Positions 9,449 to 19,405 are shown, counted from the first letter of the stretch. The stretch: DNA of 64,000 nt from Candidatus Parabeggiatoa sp. nov. 2 (GCA_002085445.1 NBMI01000011.1:18143-82142), one strand, 5' to 3'. The notes: generated by a model from the sequence alone, not told the origin. Program-made: numbers and translations.

Positions 9449-10258
9449 TTACCAATTACCAATTACTAAATCATTCACACTGTCAAGCTTGAGGTAATTA
9501 AATCCCGGCGGTTCGTTGCGTCTTTCAATTTGACTATATCCAACTTGGATAAAGTCAACGTCAGCGTCTCTAGCAGCGATATAATCACCCGTTGAGTTTC
9601 CAACATAAGCACAGTCTTTAGGCCCCAAGTTGAGTCGTTTAAGGCACTCTAAAATCGGTTCGGGGCTTGGCTTTTCAGCGATTAATTGCCCTTGGGCATT
9701 TTTACTGCCGGCACTGATAATAAAATCTTCATTTTCTATGAACTCGCCAACTAAACCATTGACATTTTTTAAAGTGTAACGTGCTTCATCGGTGGGCCGG
9801 CTAGTGACTACCGCCATTTTGATTCCAAGGCCTTTGAGTGTCGGAAAGAATTTGTCGGTGTACCATTTTTTTTCGGCCGTATCAATTAAACCTTGTCCAT
9901 TAAAGTAGGGATTGCCAAGGTAAATATTTTGAAAAAAAACGTTTATTTCAAAATATTCGGCTGATTTTGGGTTGATTTCATTAAGGACTTGATTGGTTAA
10001 GAATTTTTGCCATTTTTCGGTGGGAAACTTTTTTACCAACTCAATTAAAAGCCAAGTGACATTCCAATCGTTATTGACACCATAAGCAATGCCATGAGAT
10101 CGCACTAAATTGAGATGTTCGTCGCTCACCTCGGCTGACGTGAAATGTTTAACCGTTCTCTTTATCGCCTCATCGTAAGATTTAGACGTATCAATCAACG
10201 TGTCATCGACATCAAAGATAATGGCTTGGTAAGTTTTATTGTTGATTTGAATGGACAT
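9449..10258 (-). CDS. HAD-superfamily hydrolase, subfamily IA, next to hisB
   Basis: 269-residue phosphatase-type protein. Motif I is FDVDDTLIDT (residues 15-24), motif II is VVTSRP, motif III lysine is in EKPSPEP, and motif IV is YVGNSTGDYIAARDAD. A long helical cap lies between motifs I and II, as in subfamily IA; it resembles a small HAD group known from cyanobacteria and haloarchaea. It is the last gene of the histidine cluster, 140 bp after hisB. HisB here lacks the phosphatase domain it has in E. coli, so this protein or the HAD at 14633 may supply histinol-phosphate (histidinol-phosphate) phosphatase. That role is inferred only from position. Confidence 0.85.
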   Translation of the reverse strand: MSIQINNKTYQAIIFDVDDTLIDTSKSYDEAIKRTVKHFTSAEVSDEHLNLVRSHGIAYGVNNDWNVTWLLIELVKKFPTEKWQKFLTNQVLNEINPKSAEYFEINVFFQNIYLGNPYFNGQGLIDTAEKKWYTDKFFPTLKGLGIKMAVVTSRPTDEARYTLKNVNGLVGEFIENEDFIISAGSKNAQGQLIAEKPSPEPILECLKRLNLGPKDCAYVGNSTGDYIAARDADVDFIQVGYSQIERRNEPPGFNYLKLDSVNDLVIGNW

Positions 10259-10398
10259 GATAATAAACTCAACATAAGTTCTTGATGAGAGCTAGTTTGT
10301 ACCGGACAATTTCTTATTGAGCAGAAAAAATGTCCTAGACACCAGAGGGAGAAATCCGATTTTTTGAAAAAATAGGATTTCTAAAACATTGAAGCCAA

Positions 10399-10992
10399 TT
10401 ACAAACTGCCCTTAGTTGATGGCATAACATTTTGCATCCGCTGATCAAATGCCACCGCCATGCGTACCGCTCGCCCAAAGGCTTTGAAGACGGTTTCGGC
10501 AATATGATGAGCATTTCTACCACGTATATTGTCAATATGCAACGTGACTAAAGCGTGGTTGGCAAAGCCTTGAAAAAATTCATGGAACAAGTCTACATCA
10601 AATTCACCAATCTGGGCGCGTGGAAAATCAACCTGAAATTCTAACCCCGGCCGCCCGGAAAAATCTATCACCACCCGCGACAAGGCCTCATCTAAAGGAA
10701 TATAAGCATGCCCATAGCGGTAAATGCCTTTTTTATCGCCAAGTGCTTTCGCAAAGGCTTGCCCTAACGTAATGCCAATATCTTCTACCGTGTGATGCGC
10801 GTCGATGTGTAAATCACCTTTGGCGACGATCTCTAAATCAATGATGCCATGGCGTGCAACTTGATCCAGCATGTGTTCAAGAAACGGTACGCCCGTCTCA
10901 AAATGGGATTTGCCAGTGCCATCAAGATTAAGTTGCACGGTAATTTGGGTTTCAAGGGTGTTGCGTTGGACGGTGGCACGGCGTTCTGTCAT
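10399..10992 (-). CDS. hisB: Imidazoleglycerol-phosphate dehydratase, monofunctional
   Basis: Catalyses the dehydration of imidazole glycerol phosphate to imidazole acetol phosphate in histidine synthesis. 197 residues, the usual size of the dehydratase alone; the N-terminal phosphatase domain of the enterobacterial fusion is absent. The two metal-binding histidine motifs are visible ([10 protein letters not shown] and [16 protein letters not shown]), as is the start [15 protein letters not shown] Shine-Dalgarno sequence (TGGAGAG) precedes the ATG at 10992. It is separated from hisC by the broken Uma2 gene and repeats, so the cluster is interrupted. Confidence 0.97.
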   Translation of the reverse strand: MTERRATVQRNTLETQITVQLNLDGTGKSHFETGVPFLEHMLDQVARHGIIDLEIVAKGDLHIDAHHTVEDIGITLGQAFAKALGDKKGIYRYGHAYIPLDEALSRVVIDFSGRPGLEFQVDFPRAQIGEFDVDLFHEFFQGFANHALVTLHIDNIRGRNAHHIAETVFKAFGRAVRMAVAFDQRMQNVMPSTKGSL

Positions 10993-11302
10993 GTTTTTCT
11001 CTCCATTTATACTGTTCGCTGCAATAATTGTTAAAAACTAAAAAATGTTCAAAATATTTATTGAAAAAATAGGATTTTTCAGGTTAATGGAGTCCAAACC
11101 TTTAGGTTTGGACTACCCAAAGTGAAATAAAGCTTTGGCTTTTAATCACTACTTGTTTAGAACTATACTATATTGTTCGCCTTAAAATTTTGTTTACATT
11201 AAAATGTAATCACGATTAAATCGCTATTTTATTCAATTATACTTAGCACTGTCACAACAGTAGCAAGTCCAAATTATAACCGTTTGCAGTATAACTGGCA
11301 TT
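10993..11302. other. Intergenic spacer with GGAG-type palindrome
   Basis: 310 bp between the Uma2 pseudogene and hisB. It contains a GGAG-preceded palindrome at about 11087-11115 (TCCAAACCTTTAGGTTTGGA). Otherwise AT-rich with nothing recognised; a hisB promoter may lie here, but no convincing sigma-70 pair was identified. Confidence 0.5.
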
Positions 11303-11834
11303 CTAAACGTTTTCAGAATGCGATAAAAACACCTGTTGAATGGGTAATCGAATGTCCATGATCTCATCAATAATCTCGGTGTCATTCATATCAAAAGTTT
11401 TGTGTCGGTTAGGTTGTGAGTAAACATGCACAACATCCACTGAGGGTTCAACCAACCAACATGATTTAATGCCTAGTGCAAAAAGTGCTTTGATCTTCCT
11501 CACCACTTACCGATTGGCTTGGTGAAAGCACTTCAATGGCTAAGTCAGGCATTTGAGATACTCTTAAAATGTCATCTTCAACCTCTTTATCCGGTGCCGG
11601 CGGTGGTTTAGTATAAACACAAACATCAGGTACTAATTCGTCTTTAGCCTTCAGCTTGAAGCGTTTTAAGTCGATTTGGCTGGCATCCAGACTTAGTGCC
11701 GGCATCACGGTGAATCTGTCATCATTAAATAATAACCCGGTTATCCTACCAGCCGCTAGGCTATGATTTAACGATCCCTTCTTAGCTTCCTCATTTTCAA
11801 GAATTTCTTCTTCAAAGTCGATGACTTCACTCAT
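11303..11834 (-). pseudogene. Uma2-family (DUF820) PD-(D/E)XK-like protein, frameshifted
   Basis: Two overlapping frames join into one Uma2-family protein. The first part, starting at MSEVIDFEEEIL (11834), carries the hallmark PDLAIEVLSPSQS; the second, from about 11506, continues IKALFALGIKSCWLVEP and ends HSENV. The frame changes near 11500-11508, just after SPSQSVS. Uma2 proteins are restriction-endonuclease-fold proteins, common in cyanobacteria and filamentous sulfur bacteria, with unclear function. The gene sits between hisC and hisB, so it has been inserted into, or retained within, the histidine cluster. A sequencing error remains possible. Confidence 0.8.
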
Positions 11835-11960
11835 TTTGTTGCTCCTTTTTTCTCGTTCCGAAGCTAGAGTTCTTATCATTATACAAGGTAGGGTGGGCAA
11901 ACGGGCCGCAAGAAACGTTAAGGGCAACCACAAGGGATTGCCCCAACAAACCGTCATCTA

Positions 11961-11990
11961 ATGTAGGGGCAATCCTTTATGGTTGCCCTC
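11961..11990. repeat. GTAG-preceded palindrome, GGGCAATCC type
   Basis: GTAG followed by GGGCAATCCTTTATGGTTGCCC. The same unit occurs near 40779 and 58134, and a relative with GGGCAAAC arms near 5630. The layout of tetranucleotide plus palindrome is that of REP sequences. Confidence 0.6.
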
Positions 11991-12046
11991 ATCCAAAAGG
12001 GTAAACAAAAGTATAACGAGCGGCTTGTGAGTCGCTAAAGCGACTA

Positions 12047-13120
12047 CTACAAACAGATTTGTGTCAATGCTTGCAAAAACGCCCGATTTTCTTCGGGAGT
12101 ACCCACCGTCACTCGTAAACAGTTGTTCAATAAGGAATGACTGCCATGTAAGTTTTTAATCAAAATACCGTTTTCTTTTAAGCCATTAAAAATGGCTTGC
12201 GCGTCTGCAACGCGAAACAGAATAAAATTCGCTTGGCTTGTCCACGCTTGCACTCCATTGATGGCGTTGAGGCCTTCTAGTAATTCCGCCCTATCGGCGC
12301 GGATTTGATCGGTTTGTTTATCTAGCACCGCATAGTGTTGTAACGCAAATACGGCACTGAGTTGGGTTAAGACATTGATATTATAAGGTAAGCGCGTTTT
12401 TTCAATCTGTTCTAACCATTTGTGCGGCCCAGCCAGTAGGCCTAACCGTAAACCGGCCAGCCCTAATTTGGAGACGGTACGCATCACCAGTAAATTGGGA
12501 TATTCGCCTAAGCGCGACATCAATGTGTTATTAGCAAATGGTGCATAAGCTTCGTCAATCACCACAAGGCCGGGTGTCGTTTCTATAATGGCTTCTATAT
12601 CTATCATGTCAAACGCATTGCCAGTGGGATTATTGGGATAAGCCAAAAACACTAAGGCCGGTTGATGAGTTTCAATCGCTTCCAGCATGGCAAACATGTC
12701 CAAACCAAAATCATTGGCTTGCAAAGGTACACCAATATATTGCATCCCGACAACTTGTGCGATTAAGCGATACATTACAAAGCTCGGTTCCGGCGCAAGC
12801 AATATCCGCCCTTGCCCATTTAAAGTGAGGGCCAGCATTTGTATTAATTCATCCGAACCGTTGCCAAGAATCATGTCCATCGTGTCGGGAACTTGCATGA
12901 CGGCGCGTAATTGTTGTTTGAGTTCACGCGCTGCTGGATCAGGGTAACGGTTTAGGGCAGCGGTACGCAAGACGTTGAGCCATTCCTCAACAAGCGTCGC
13001 ATCCCACCGATAAGGATTTTCCATTGCGTCGAGTTTGATAGCATCGCCTGGATCAGGGACGTGATAGGCGGAAAGTTGTTGGATTTCTGGGCGTATCCAG
13101 TCAGTGACAGATTTATTCAT
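12047..13120 (-). CDS. hisC: Histidinol-phosphate aminotransferase
   Basis: 357-residue class I/II PLP aminotransferase converting imidazole acetol phosphate and glutamate to histidinol phosphate and 2-oxoglutarate. The key motifs are visible: substrate/PLP aspartate region AYPNNPTGNAFD, VIDEAYAPFA and the Schiff-base lysine in RTVSKLGLAGLRLG. The start VTDWIRPEIQQLSAYHVPDP is characteristic of HisC. It follows hisD with a 91-bp gap that carries a strong hairpin. No Shine-Dalgarno sequence is obvious before ATG at 13120. Confidence 0.97.
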   Translation of the reverse strand: MNKSVTDWIRPEIQQLSAYHVPDPGDAIKLDAMENPYRWDATLVEEWLNVLRTAALNRYPDPAARELKQQLRAVMQVPDTMDMILGNGSDELIQMLALTLNGQGRILLAPEPSFVMYRLIAQVVGMQYIGVPLQANDFGLDMFAMLEAIETHQPALVFLAYPNNPTGNAFDMIDIEAIIETTPGLVVIDEAYAPFANNTLMSRLGEYPNLLVMRTVSKLGLAGLRLGLLAGPHKWLEQIEKTRLPYNINVLTQLSAVFALQHYAVLDKQTDQIRADRAELLEGLNAINGVQAWTSQANFILFRVADAQAIFNGLKENGILIKNLHGSHSLLNNCLRVTVGTPEENRAFLQALTQICL

Positions 13121-13172
13121 AGTAATTTAAAAGCAATTTTCTAATGACATAAGTAGGCAAACACTTTGCTAA

Positions 13173-13205
13173 AAATCCGATGTCTTTAAGACATCGGATT
13201 TTTTG
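13173..13205. terminator. Hairpin in the hisD-hisC gap
   Basis: AAATCCGATGTCT pairs with AGACATCGGATTT and is followed by a T-run. The same palindrome occurs at 19388-19418, where its left arm encodes the end of the cyclase. Related AAATCCGAT hairpins lie near 10353, 20251, 52087, 54385 and 54432. It could partly terminate transcription between hisD and hisC, or be a mobile palindrome. Confidence 0.55.
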
Positions 13206-13211
13206 ACTAGA

Positions 13212-14519
13212 CTAACCGTTTCGCCTAATCCGATATTCGGCCGACTTGGCGTGGGCTTGCAATCCTTCGCCGTATGCGAGAATCGAGGCTGTTTGCCCTA
13301 ACGTGTGCGCTCCTTGTTCAGAACACATAATGAGCGAGGAGCGTTTTTGAAAATCATACACGCCTAGCGGTGAGGAAAATCGGGCCGTGCGCGATGTGGG
13401 CAAGACGTGATTGGGGCCGGCACAGTAATCGCCTAACGCTTCGGCCGTGTAACGGCCCATAAAAATGGCCCCGGCGTGGCGAACTTTGGAGACATAGGCT
13501 TGTGGGTTTTCAATGGATAATTCCAAATGTTCCGGCGCAATAAAATTAGCCACTTCAATGGCTTCGTCTAAATTCTTGACTTGTATCAAGGCCCCTTGTT
13601 GAGTTAACGAAGTGCGAATAATCTCGGCGCGTGGCATTTGTTCAATTAAGCGATTCATGCTGTCTTGCACCGTGTCCAAAAAGGCCACCTCTGGACTGAT
13701 TAAAATGGCGCGCGCATCTTCATCATGTTCGGCTTGCGAGAATAAATCCATCGCAATCCAGTCTGGATCAGTTTGCCCATCACAAATCACCATAATTTCT
13801 GAAGGCCCCGCAATCATATCTATGCCGACTGTACCAAATACCATGCTCTTAGCGGTGGCAACATAAATATTGCCCGGCCCGACGATTTTATCAACTTTGG
13901 GCACCGTTTCTGTGCCGTAGGCAAGTGCCCCAATGGCTTGCGCTCCGCCTATACTAAATACTTTATTAACATCCGCAATCGCGGCCGCCGCTAACACCAT
14001 TTCATTGAGATTATTATCGGGCGCTGGCACTACCATAATGATTTCAGCGACATATGCCACTTTGGCCGGTAACGCATTCATCAGCACTGAAGACGGATAA
14101 GCGGCTTTGCCACCGGGCACGTATAAACCGACTTTAGAAAGCGGTGTGACTTGTTGCCCTAATATCGTGCCATCGGCTTCGGTATATTGCCAAGAGGCTT
14201 GCTTTTGATGTTGGTGATAATTGCTAATACGCTCAGCGGCTTGTTCCAACGCTTGGCGTTGGGTTTTGTCTAAACCCTCCAAAGCTTGTTGCAAACGTTC
14301 CTTGGGGATAATAAGTTCTTCTGGGTTTTGTACGTTTCGGCGATCAAATTGGCGTGTGTAGTCAAGCAAGGCGGTATCACCTTTGCGACGCACGTTTTGC
14401 AAAATATCGCGTACTGTTTGTGTTACCGTGTCATCTGATACGGTGTCCCATGCTAACAAATTATCTAGTTGTGACCAAAAATATTGAGCTGAACTAGTTA
14501 AGCGTTGTATTTCTAACAT
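13212..14519 (-). CDS. hisD: Histidinol dehydrogenase
   Basis: 435 residues; oxidises histidinol to histidine in two NAD-dependent steps, the last reactions of the pathway. Family landmarks include [40 protein letters not shown], the zinc/catalytic region [15 protein letters not shown] and GPNHVLPTS. Upstream of hisC in the same direction. The start is at the only plausible ATG ([10 protein letters not shown]), without a strong Shine-Dalgarno sequence. The rest of the pathway (hisG, A, F, H, I) is not in the window. Confidence 0.98.
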   Translation of the reverse strand: MLEIQRLTSSAQYFWSQLDNLLAWDTVSDDTVTQTVRDILQNVRRKGDTALLDYTRQFDRRNVQNPEELIIPKERLQQALEGLDKTQRQALEQAAERISNYHQHQKQASWQYTEADGTILGQQVTPLSKVGLYVPGGKAAYPSSVLMNALPAKVAYVAEIIMVVPAPDNNLNEMVLAAAAIADVNKVFSIGGAQAIGALAYGTETVPKVDKIVGPGNIYVATAKSMVFGTVGIDMIAGPSEIMVICDGQTDPDWIAMDLFSQAEHDEDARAILISPEVAFLDTVQDSMNRLIEQMPRAEIIRTSLTQQGALIQVKNLDEAIEVANFIAPEHLELSIENPQAYVSKVRHAGAIFMGRYTAEALGDYCAGPNHVLPTSRTARFSSPLGVYDFQKRSSLIMCSEQGAHTLGQTASILAYGEGLQAHAKSAEYRIRRNG

Positions 14520-14555
14520 GTCTAGTTTACGGTTCGTCTTTTATATGTGGGAGAA

Positions 14556-14622
14556 AAAGGCGATAAATCGCCTACTACAAACTAGGCGGAGTAAAAGGCG
14601 ATAAATCGCCTACTACAAACTA
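14556..14622. repeat. Pair of GTAG-type palindromes (GGCGATAAATCGCC)
   Basis: Two direct copies of GGCGATAAATCGCC followed by TACTACAAAC; on the other strand each reads GTTTGTAGTA then the palindrome. Other copies are near 15371, 16209, 16246, 20127, 20303, 33958, 40256, 40294 and 63475. They fit the REP model (GTAG plus palindrome). Confidence 0.75.
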
Positions 14623-14632
14623 GCTAGGCAAA

Positions 14633-15337
14633 CTAGGTGTTGAATGAGGAATAAACTTGTCGTACCCCTTTTGCCTGTTCAAGCGATTTAAAGTCAGTGC
14701 CTCCTGTCGCTACGCCAATTGTATAACAGTTGGCATTGTAACCGGCTTCAATACCAATCAAAGTGTCTTCAATGACGACACATTTTTTCGGATTAACCGC
14801 TAACAATTGAGCGGCAAGGAGATAAGTATCCGGTGCCGGTTTTTTTGCCAGTTTTTTTATGTCATTACCAACAATACTATCAAAGTCGTCCAGAATTCCT
14901 GATCGCGTTAATATAGATTTAATATCCGCCGTTGGATTATTAGAAACTACCGCCATTTTTAATGATTGGGAGCGAGCGGCTTTTAAAATGTCACGGATAC
15001 CAGGATTGAGTTCAATAACATTGTCATGCCGTGCCTGACGAAAAGCGGTTACCATTTTATCTATTGACTTGGTAGCTTCTGGCGTTAGATAGGTTTTTTC
15101 AACAAAAGCGAGGATTAATTCAAAAAACTTGACGGGTTCATAAGCCAAAATAGAACGAATAAACGCTTTTGTAATAATAACAGGGTTGCCAAAATGCTGT
15201 CTTAGTAGTTGATTACAAATGACGAGATAGGCACTAACAGAATCTATTAATACGCCATCCATATCCCAGAGGATGGCTTGCGTGTCTGCTGGAATCCAGA
15301 GGCGTTCAGCGATGAGTGTGTTTTGTGCTTGTTGCAT
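14633..15337 (-). CDS. HAD-superfamily hydrolase, subfamily IA (phosphoglycolate phosphatase-like)
   Basis: 234 residues. Motif I is LWDMDGVLIDS (about residues 24-34), motif II is AVVSNNPTADI, motif III is the lysine in KKPAPDTYLL, and motif IV is VVIEDTLIGIEAGYNA. The overall shape is that of phosphoglycolate phosphatase/beta-phosphoglucomutase relatives; the substrate cannot be read from sequence. It is the first gene of the histidine cluster, 113 bp before hisD, so it is a second candidate for the missing histidinol-phosphate phosphatase. Confidence 0.85.
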   Translation of the reverse strand: MQQAQNTLIAERLWIPADTQAILWDMDGVLIDSVSAYLVICNQLLRQHFGNPVIITKAFIRSILAYEPVKFFELILAFVEKTYLTPEATKSIDKMVTAFRQARHDNVIELNPGIRDILKAARSQSLKMAVVSNNPTADIKSILTRSGILDDFDSIVGNDIKKLAKKPAPDTYLLAAQLLAVNPKKCVVIEDTLIGIEAGYNANCYTIGVATGGTDFKSLEQAKGVRQVYSSFNT

Positions 15338-15544
15338 GAATGTTAAATCGACAGAATTTTAACAAAAGAAAAAGGCGATAAATCGCCTACTACAAACAAC
15401 TATTTAGTGGTGATGGAGTCCAAACCTTTAGGTTTTGACTACCCAAAAAGTTAAGCCTTAGAATAAATTCTAAGGCTTAAAGCTAAAGTACCCTAAAGGG
15501 CACTATTAGTAGGCTTTAGCTGAACGATGCGAATACCGAAGAAT

Positions 15545-15730
15545 TTATTCTGAGGCTTGCCGTTTGGCTTTGGCAATCTCATTTAAAATAAATCTATCCT
15601 CATTGTTAAAATCTTTATACAAGGCACTGGTTTTACCGTTGCCGGTAGGCCCAAGTATCTCTACCAAGCCAACGTCATAGTTTTCAAAGATGTCAAGGTA
15701 AATATCCTTGTAAGTTTTTTCTTTAGGCAT
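15545..15730 (-). pseudogene. N-terminal fragment of a P-loop ATPase
   Basis: A 61-codon frame beginning MPKEKTYKDIYLDIFENYD and containing a Walker A motif, GPTGNGKTSA. It stops inside a palindromic repeat (GCCTCAGAATAAATTCTGAGGC type) and no Walker B follows, so the gene is truncated by repeat sequence. The remainder is not found nearby. Confidence 0.5.
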
Positions 15731-15938
15731 AGATTATAAACATTGCTTAGAGGCTCTTGCAAAACCTTTTAGCCTCAGAATAAATTCTGAGGCTAACAGC
15801 TAAAGTACCCTAAAGGGCACTCAATAACTGATTTAGTAGGCTTTAGCCTACTTGAGCTTTTAGCCTTAGAATTTATTCTAAGGCTTTGGACGGAAATATT
15901 ACTATACAATGCACCGTCACAAACACACCCCCATGCCT

Positions 15939-16111
15939 CAATGCCACCAAGTCAAAAAACCTTGGGGTAGCCACCCAGAACTTACGAACACCCACCATTT
16001 ATCTCGAATGTGGTGGGTGTAGCAAAGCTATGCCAAAAGGATCGAAGAAACTTTTTCCTCGCGCAGCTAGACCCACCCTACATGCTACATGCTCTTAACT
16101 TAATGGCATTG
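15939..16111. mobile_element. Possible MITE of the CAATGCCATTAAGTTAAG family
   Basis: The right end is a clear CTTAACTTAATGGCATTG; the left end CAATGCCACCAAGTCAA is degenerate. The flanks are themselves an inverted repeat built on CCGTCACA...CACACCCC. No target duplication could be matched, so this is an old or rearranged copy. Confidence 0.45.
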
Positions 16112-16272
16112 AGGGATGCCAGGGGTGTGTGACGGCTCTCAAAAAAACGCCACTTTTAGCAACAAATATGTTTGTAGTAGTTGCAAAAGCCACTAACGGG
16201 GCGAGAAAAAGGCGATAAATCGCCTACTACAAACCAGAGAAAAAGGCGATAAATCGCCTACTACAAACCTGT

Positions 16273-16311
16273 CGAACTGAAAACTGAAAACTGATCACAG
16301 AAAACTGAAAA
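16273..16311 (+). repeat. AAACTGA heptamer array before a start codon
   Basis: Five consecutive 7-bp units (GAACTGA, AAACTGA twice, TCACAGA, AAACTGA) end four bases before the ATG at 16315, leaving no room for a Shine-Dalgarno sequence. Confidence 0.65.
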
Positions 16312-16314
16312 ACC

Positions 16315-17130
16315 ATGAAACGCTTTATCTTAACAACCTTGCTATTACTGTCACCGATATTTGCGATTAGTACCGCTATTTATTACAACGAAATACGAAA
16401 TAACAAAACCGTTTTAGAAATCCAAGCCGTTGAAAGCTTAAAAGGACAAACTGAACAAATTATCAACGAATTCACCTACATTGTATCGGACTTAATGTTT
16501 TTAGCTGAACAAAATGAATTGCAAGCCTTTCTTAACAATAGTAGCGCTCATCAAAGGGAGAACTTGGCAAAAGAATATCTGTTATTTTCGGCCCGAAAAC
16601 GGCTTTATGACCAAATTCGTTTTTTAGACCAAGCCGGGATGGAAATCGCGCGCGTCAACTTTAATGCCGGTAACCCATTTATTGTTCCCACTTCGCAACT
16701 TCAAAATAAAGGCAAACGGTATTACTTTCGAGATGCCTTTATGTTAGAACGGGAAGAAGTCTTTGTTTCACCGTTTGACTTAAACATTGAAAACGGACAA
16801 ATAGAACGCCCTTTAAAGCCAATGATTCGATTTGGCACCCCCGTATTTGATAGCCGTGGACAAAAACGAGGTATCGTACTATTCAACTACTTTGGCGCAA
16901 GGCTACTAAAAAAACTAGCAGAAAGAGCCGCTAGTGCTTCAAGTCATATTATGCTTCTGAATGCAGAAGGATTCTGGCTAAAAGGCATCGTGCCCGAAGA
17001 TGAATGGGGCTTTATGTATAAAAATGACCGTCACCGAACCTTTGGAAACCGCTTCCCAGAAGAATGGCAACAAATTAGCAAAACAGAATCCGGCCAGTTT
17101 TCCACCAACAATGGTTTATTCAGCTTCTAA
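16315..17130 (+). pseudogene. N-terminal dCache-type sensor part of a broken adenylate cyclase gene
   Basis: 271 codons: one membrane helix (residues 4-24, FILTTLLLLSPIFAISTAIY) and a periplasmic double-Cache-like domain (IRFLDQAGMEIARVNF, FGTPVFDSRGQKRGIVLFNY, IMLLNAEGFWLKG). It ends abruptly at STNNGLFSF. The expected continuation TTVYPLLEGQKSS is found about 350 bp further on, near 17483, so foreign sequence splits the domain. The downstream cyclase (17762-19405) is the natural C-terminal half. Confidence 0.75.
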
Positions 17131-17761
17131 AAAGTTACTCATCCTTGATCAAGTATCCCTGATAATTCGCGGGCCAAAGATAACTCAAAAGCCGAGTTGC
17201 AACTGGAGTCCTGGATGGGCTGTCTCATCCGAACGGCCCCTAGACTCAAGGCCTAATAAAATTCACACCAAGATTAACCTAATCTTGATGCGAATTTGCA
17301 ACCTCTGATTTGCAGAGCCCCTCATATCCATGACACCGTCATGGTGTCATCCAAACAGATGATTTTTTATATTATTTGATATAATTTAAAAAGTCAAGTT
17401 TTAAAATAGTTCAGTCTAAAACGGCACTAAAATAAGTAACTTTGATTAGGTTTGAGTAAGAAATAAAGTGCTAGCAGATTCACCTTTACCACCGTCTATC
17501 CACTTTTAGAAGGACAAAAATCAAGCACCGGCAACAGGCCTTCGCACCCAGTGAGGCAAAGCTTGGCACTCTGGAATATTACTGGAAGATTGTTTCTCAT
17601 ATCTCGCAATCAACATTACAAGCAAAATCACATCATATTTTAAAGAAGATGGCAATGCCATTTCTAGCACTGGCCCTATTAATTGTGGTCATTTCAGCAA
17701 TTTTGACGCCCGTCTCAGACATGCAGAGGCCGAAGCGGCCTTACGGGAAAGTGAAGAACGA
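17131..17761 (+). pseudogene. Insertion plus frameshifted remnant linking sensor and cyclase
   Basis: 17131-17482 is unrelated AT-rich DNA that interrupts the sensor domain; it holds a short palindrome (ATGACACC...GGTGTCAT) near 17332 and shows no clear terminal repeats. From 17483 the sensor resumes, but the frame changes several times: TTVYPLLEGQKSSTG, then LGTLEYYWKIVSHIS, then a membrane helix (MAMPFLALALLIVVISAIL, about 17649), then a coiled coil (HAEAEAALRESEERL) leading into the next frame. Confidence 0.6.
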
Positions 17762-19405
17762 TTGCGGGCCATTGTCACGGCCATTCCCATTCCAATGGCT
17801 ATCAGTCGTCTCTCCGATGACACCGTTTTGTATGCCAATGACCACTATAGCAATACTTTTAATATTCCAGCTAACCAGCTGATTGGTAATAATTTACACA
17901 ACTTTTGCCGTCCTAATGATCGGCAGAACTTTTTTAAAATACTCAAAAAAGAAGGCTATGTCCACAATTTTGAACTCCAAACTAAAAAGCTTGATGGTAA
18001 GCCGTTTTGGGTAATAGTTTATTTTCACCCCATGATTTTCAACAGTGAACAAGCCATTATTTGCGTCGCCTACGACATCACCGAGCGCAAGCGGGCACTC
18101 GATCAAATTCAACAACAAAAAGACTTTCTGCAAAATATCATAGACTCACTTGATCATCCCTTCTATGTCATCAACACCAATAACTACCAAGTAGAAGCTT
18201 CTAATTTTTCCACACGAACGCTTAGTATGCAACCTCTGACAACATGCTATGCACATACGCGCCACAGAAGTCAACCTTGCACCGGCACAGAATATCCTTG
18301 CCCACTTGAAACCGTCAAAAAAACCAAAAAACCGGTCATTGTAGAACATCTCCATTCAGATAAAGATGGCACGCTCAGAACAGTTGAAGTCCGTGGTTTT
18401 CCCATTTTTGATAAAAAGGGCCATCTGACCAAAATGATTGAATACTCGGTAGACATCACCGCACGCAAGCTGCAAGAAGAACAACTTCGCAAACAATATA
18501 AAGATATCCAAGTTCAAAATGAACAACTGGATGCTTTTGCTCGCCAACTGGAAGAGATGCAGCAACAAAAACTTTATCAACTCAACAAAGCTTATGAACG
18601 CTTTGTGCCTCATGAATTTTTAAGTCTTTTAGACAAGCAAAGCATTATTGAAGTTCAATTAGGCGACCAAGTTGAAAAAGAAATGACGATATTATTTGCC
18701 GATATTCGGGGATTTACGTCTATTTCCGAAAAAATGACACCACAAGAAAATTTTAATTTTCTCAACGCCTACTTGAGTCGAATGGAACCGGTTATCCATG
18801 AACATCACGGCTTTATTGATAAATATATTGGTGATGCTATCATGGCAATCTTCCCAACGAGTGCCAATGAGGCCGTGCAAGCTGCCATTGGCATGTTAAA
18901 ACAATTAGCCCAATACAACCTAACTCGAGGCCGTCCGGGGCGGCCCTGCTTCAATATTGGTATTGGCATCCATACCGGATACCTCATGCTAGGCACGGTG
19001 GGCGGTAAAAAGCGCATGGATGGCACCGTGATTTCGGATACCGTGAATTTAGCCTCGCGTGTCGAAGGCCTAACAAAAACCTATGGCACGGCATTGTTAA
19101 TTACCGAACAAACTTATCTCAAATTAACTGATCCGTTACAATACAGTATTCGGGTAATTGATGCCGTGAAAGTCAAAGGTAAATCCGAAACTGTCACCGT
19201 TTACGAAATTTATGATGCCGACTCGCCGACTGTAAAAGCACTCAAAAACAAAACACGCCATGATTTTGAAGAAGGTTTTGTACTTTATCACTGGGAAGAA
19301 TTCAATGATGCACGCCCCTTTTTTGAAAGAGTCCTGCAAGTCAATAAAAATGATCTCGCGGCGCAGGTTTATCTGAAACGCTGTGAAGAAATCCGATGTC
19401 TTTAA
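17762..19405 (+). CDS. PAS-PAS-class III adenylate cyclase (C-terminal half of a broken sensor cyclase)
   Basis: 547 codons. Residues 1-110 are a PAS domain; residues 120-235 a second PAS with three cysteines (Cys162, Cys173, Cys180: TCYAHTRHRSQPC then PCPL). A coiled coil leads to a class III cyclase domain with metal aspartates Asp314 (FADIRGF) and Asp358 (YIGDAIMA), a purine-binding lysine just before the latter, Thr in DGTVISD and NLASR, the pattern of bicarbonate-type adenylate cyclases. A short TPR-like tail follows (FEEGFVLYHWEEFNDARPFF). The last residues EEIRCL are encoded by a repeat hairpin. It is paralogous to the gene at 55282. The true start is uncertain because the sensor part is frameshifted. 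Confidence 0.85.
   Translation: MRAIVTAIPIPMAISRLSDDTVLYANDHYSNTFNIPANQLIGNNLHNFCRPNDRQNFFKILKKEGYVHNFELQTKKLDGKPFWVIVYFHPMIFNSEQAIICVAYDITERKRALDQIQQQKDFLQNIIDSLDHPFYVINTNNYQVEASNFSTRTLSMQPLTTCYAHTRHRSQPCTGTEYPCPLETVKKTKKPVIVEHLHSDKDGTLRTVEVRGFPIFDKKGHLTKMIEYSVDITARKLQEEQLRKQYKDIQVQNEQLDAFARQLEEMQQQKLYQLNKAYERFVPHEFLSLLDKQSIIEVQLGDQVEKEMTILFADIRGFTSISEKMTPQENFNFLNAYLSRMEPVIHEHHGFIDKYIGDAIMAIFPTSANEAVQAAIGMLKQLAQYNLTRGRPGRPCFNIGIGIHTGYLMLGTVGGKKRMDGTVISDTVNLASRVEGLTKTYGTALLITEQTYLKLTDPLQYSIRVIDAVKVKGKSETVTVYEIYDADSPTVKALKNKTRHDFEEGFVLYHWEEFNDARPFFERVLQVNKNDLAAQVYLKRCEEIRCL

Larger units (their letters stand above)
15731..16314. other. Intergenic region rich in palindromes
   Basis: No gene recognised. 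It contains CAGAATAAATTCTG palindromes, CCCTAAAGGG palindromes, a CAATGCC-ended segment at 15939-16111, two GTAG-type palindromes (about 16208-16268) and a heptamer array directly in front of the next gene. Confidence 0.6.

Noticed and set aside
17131..17482. The insertion in the sensor cyclase as an insertion sequence
   Set aside because: No transposase fragment, terminal inverted repeats or target duplication could be identified.
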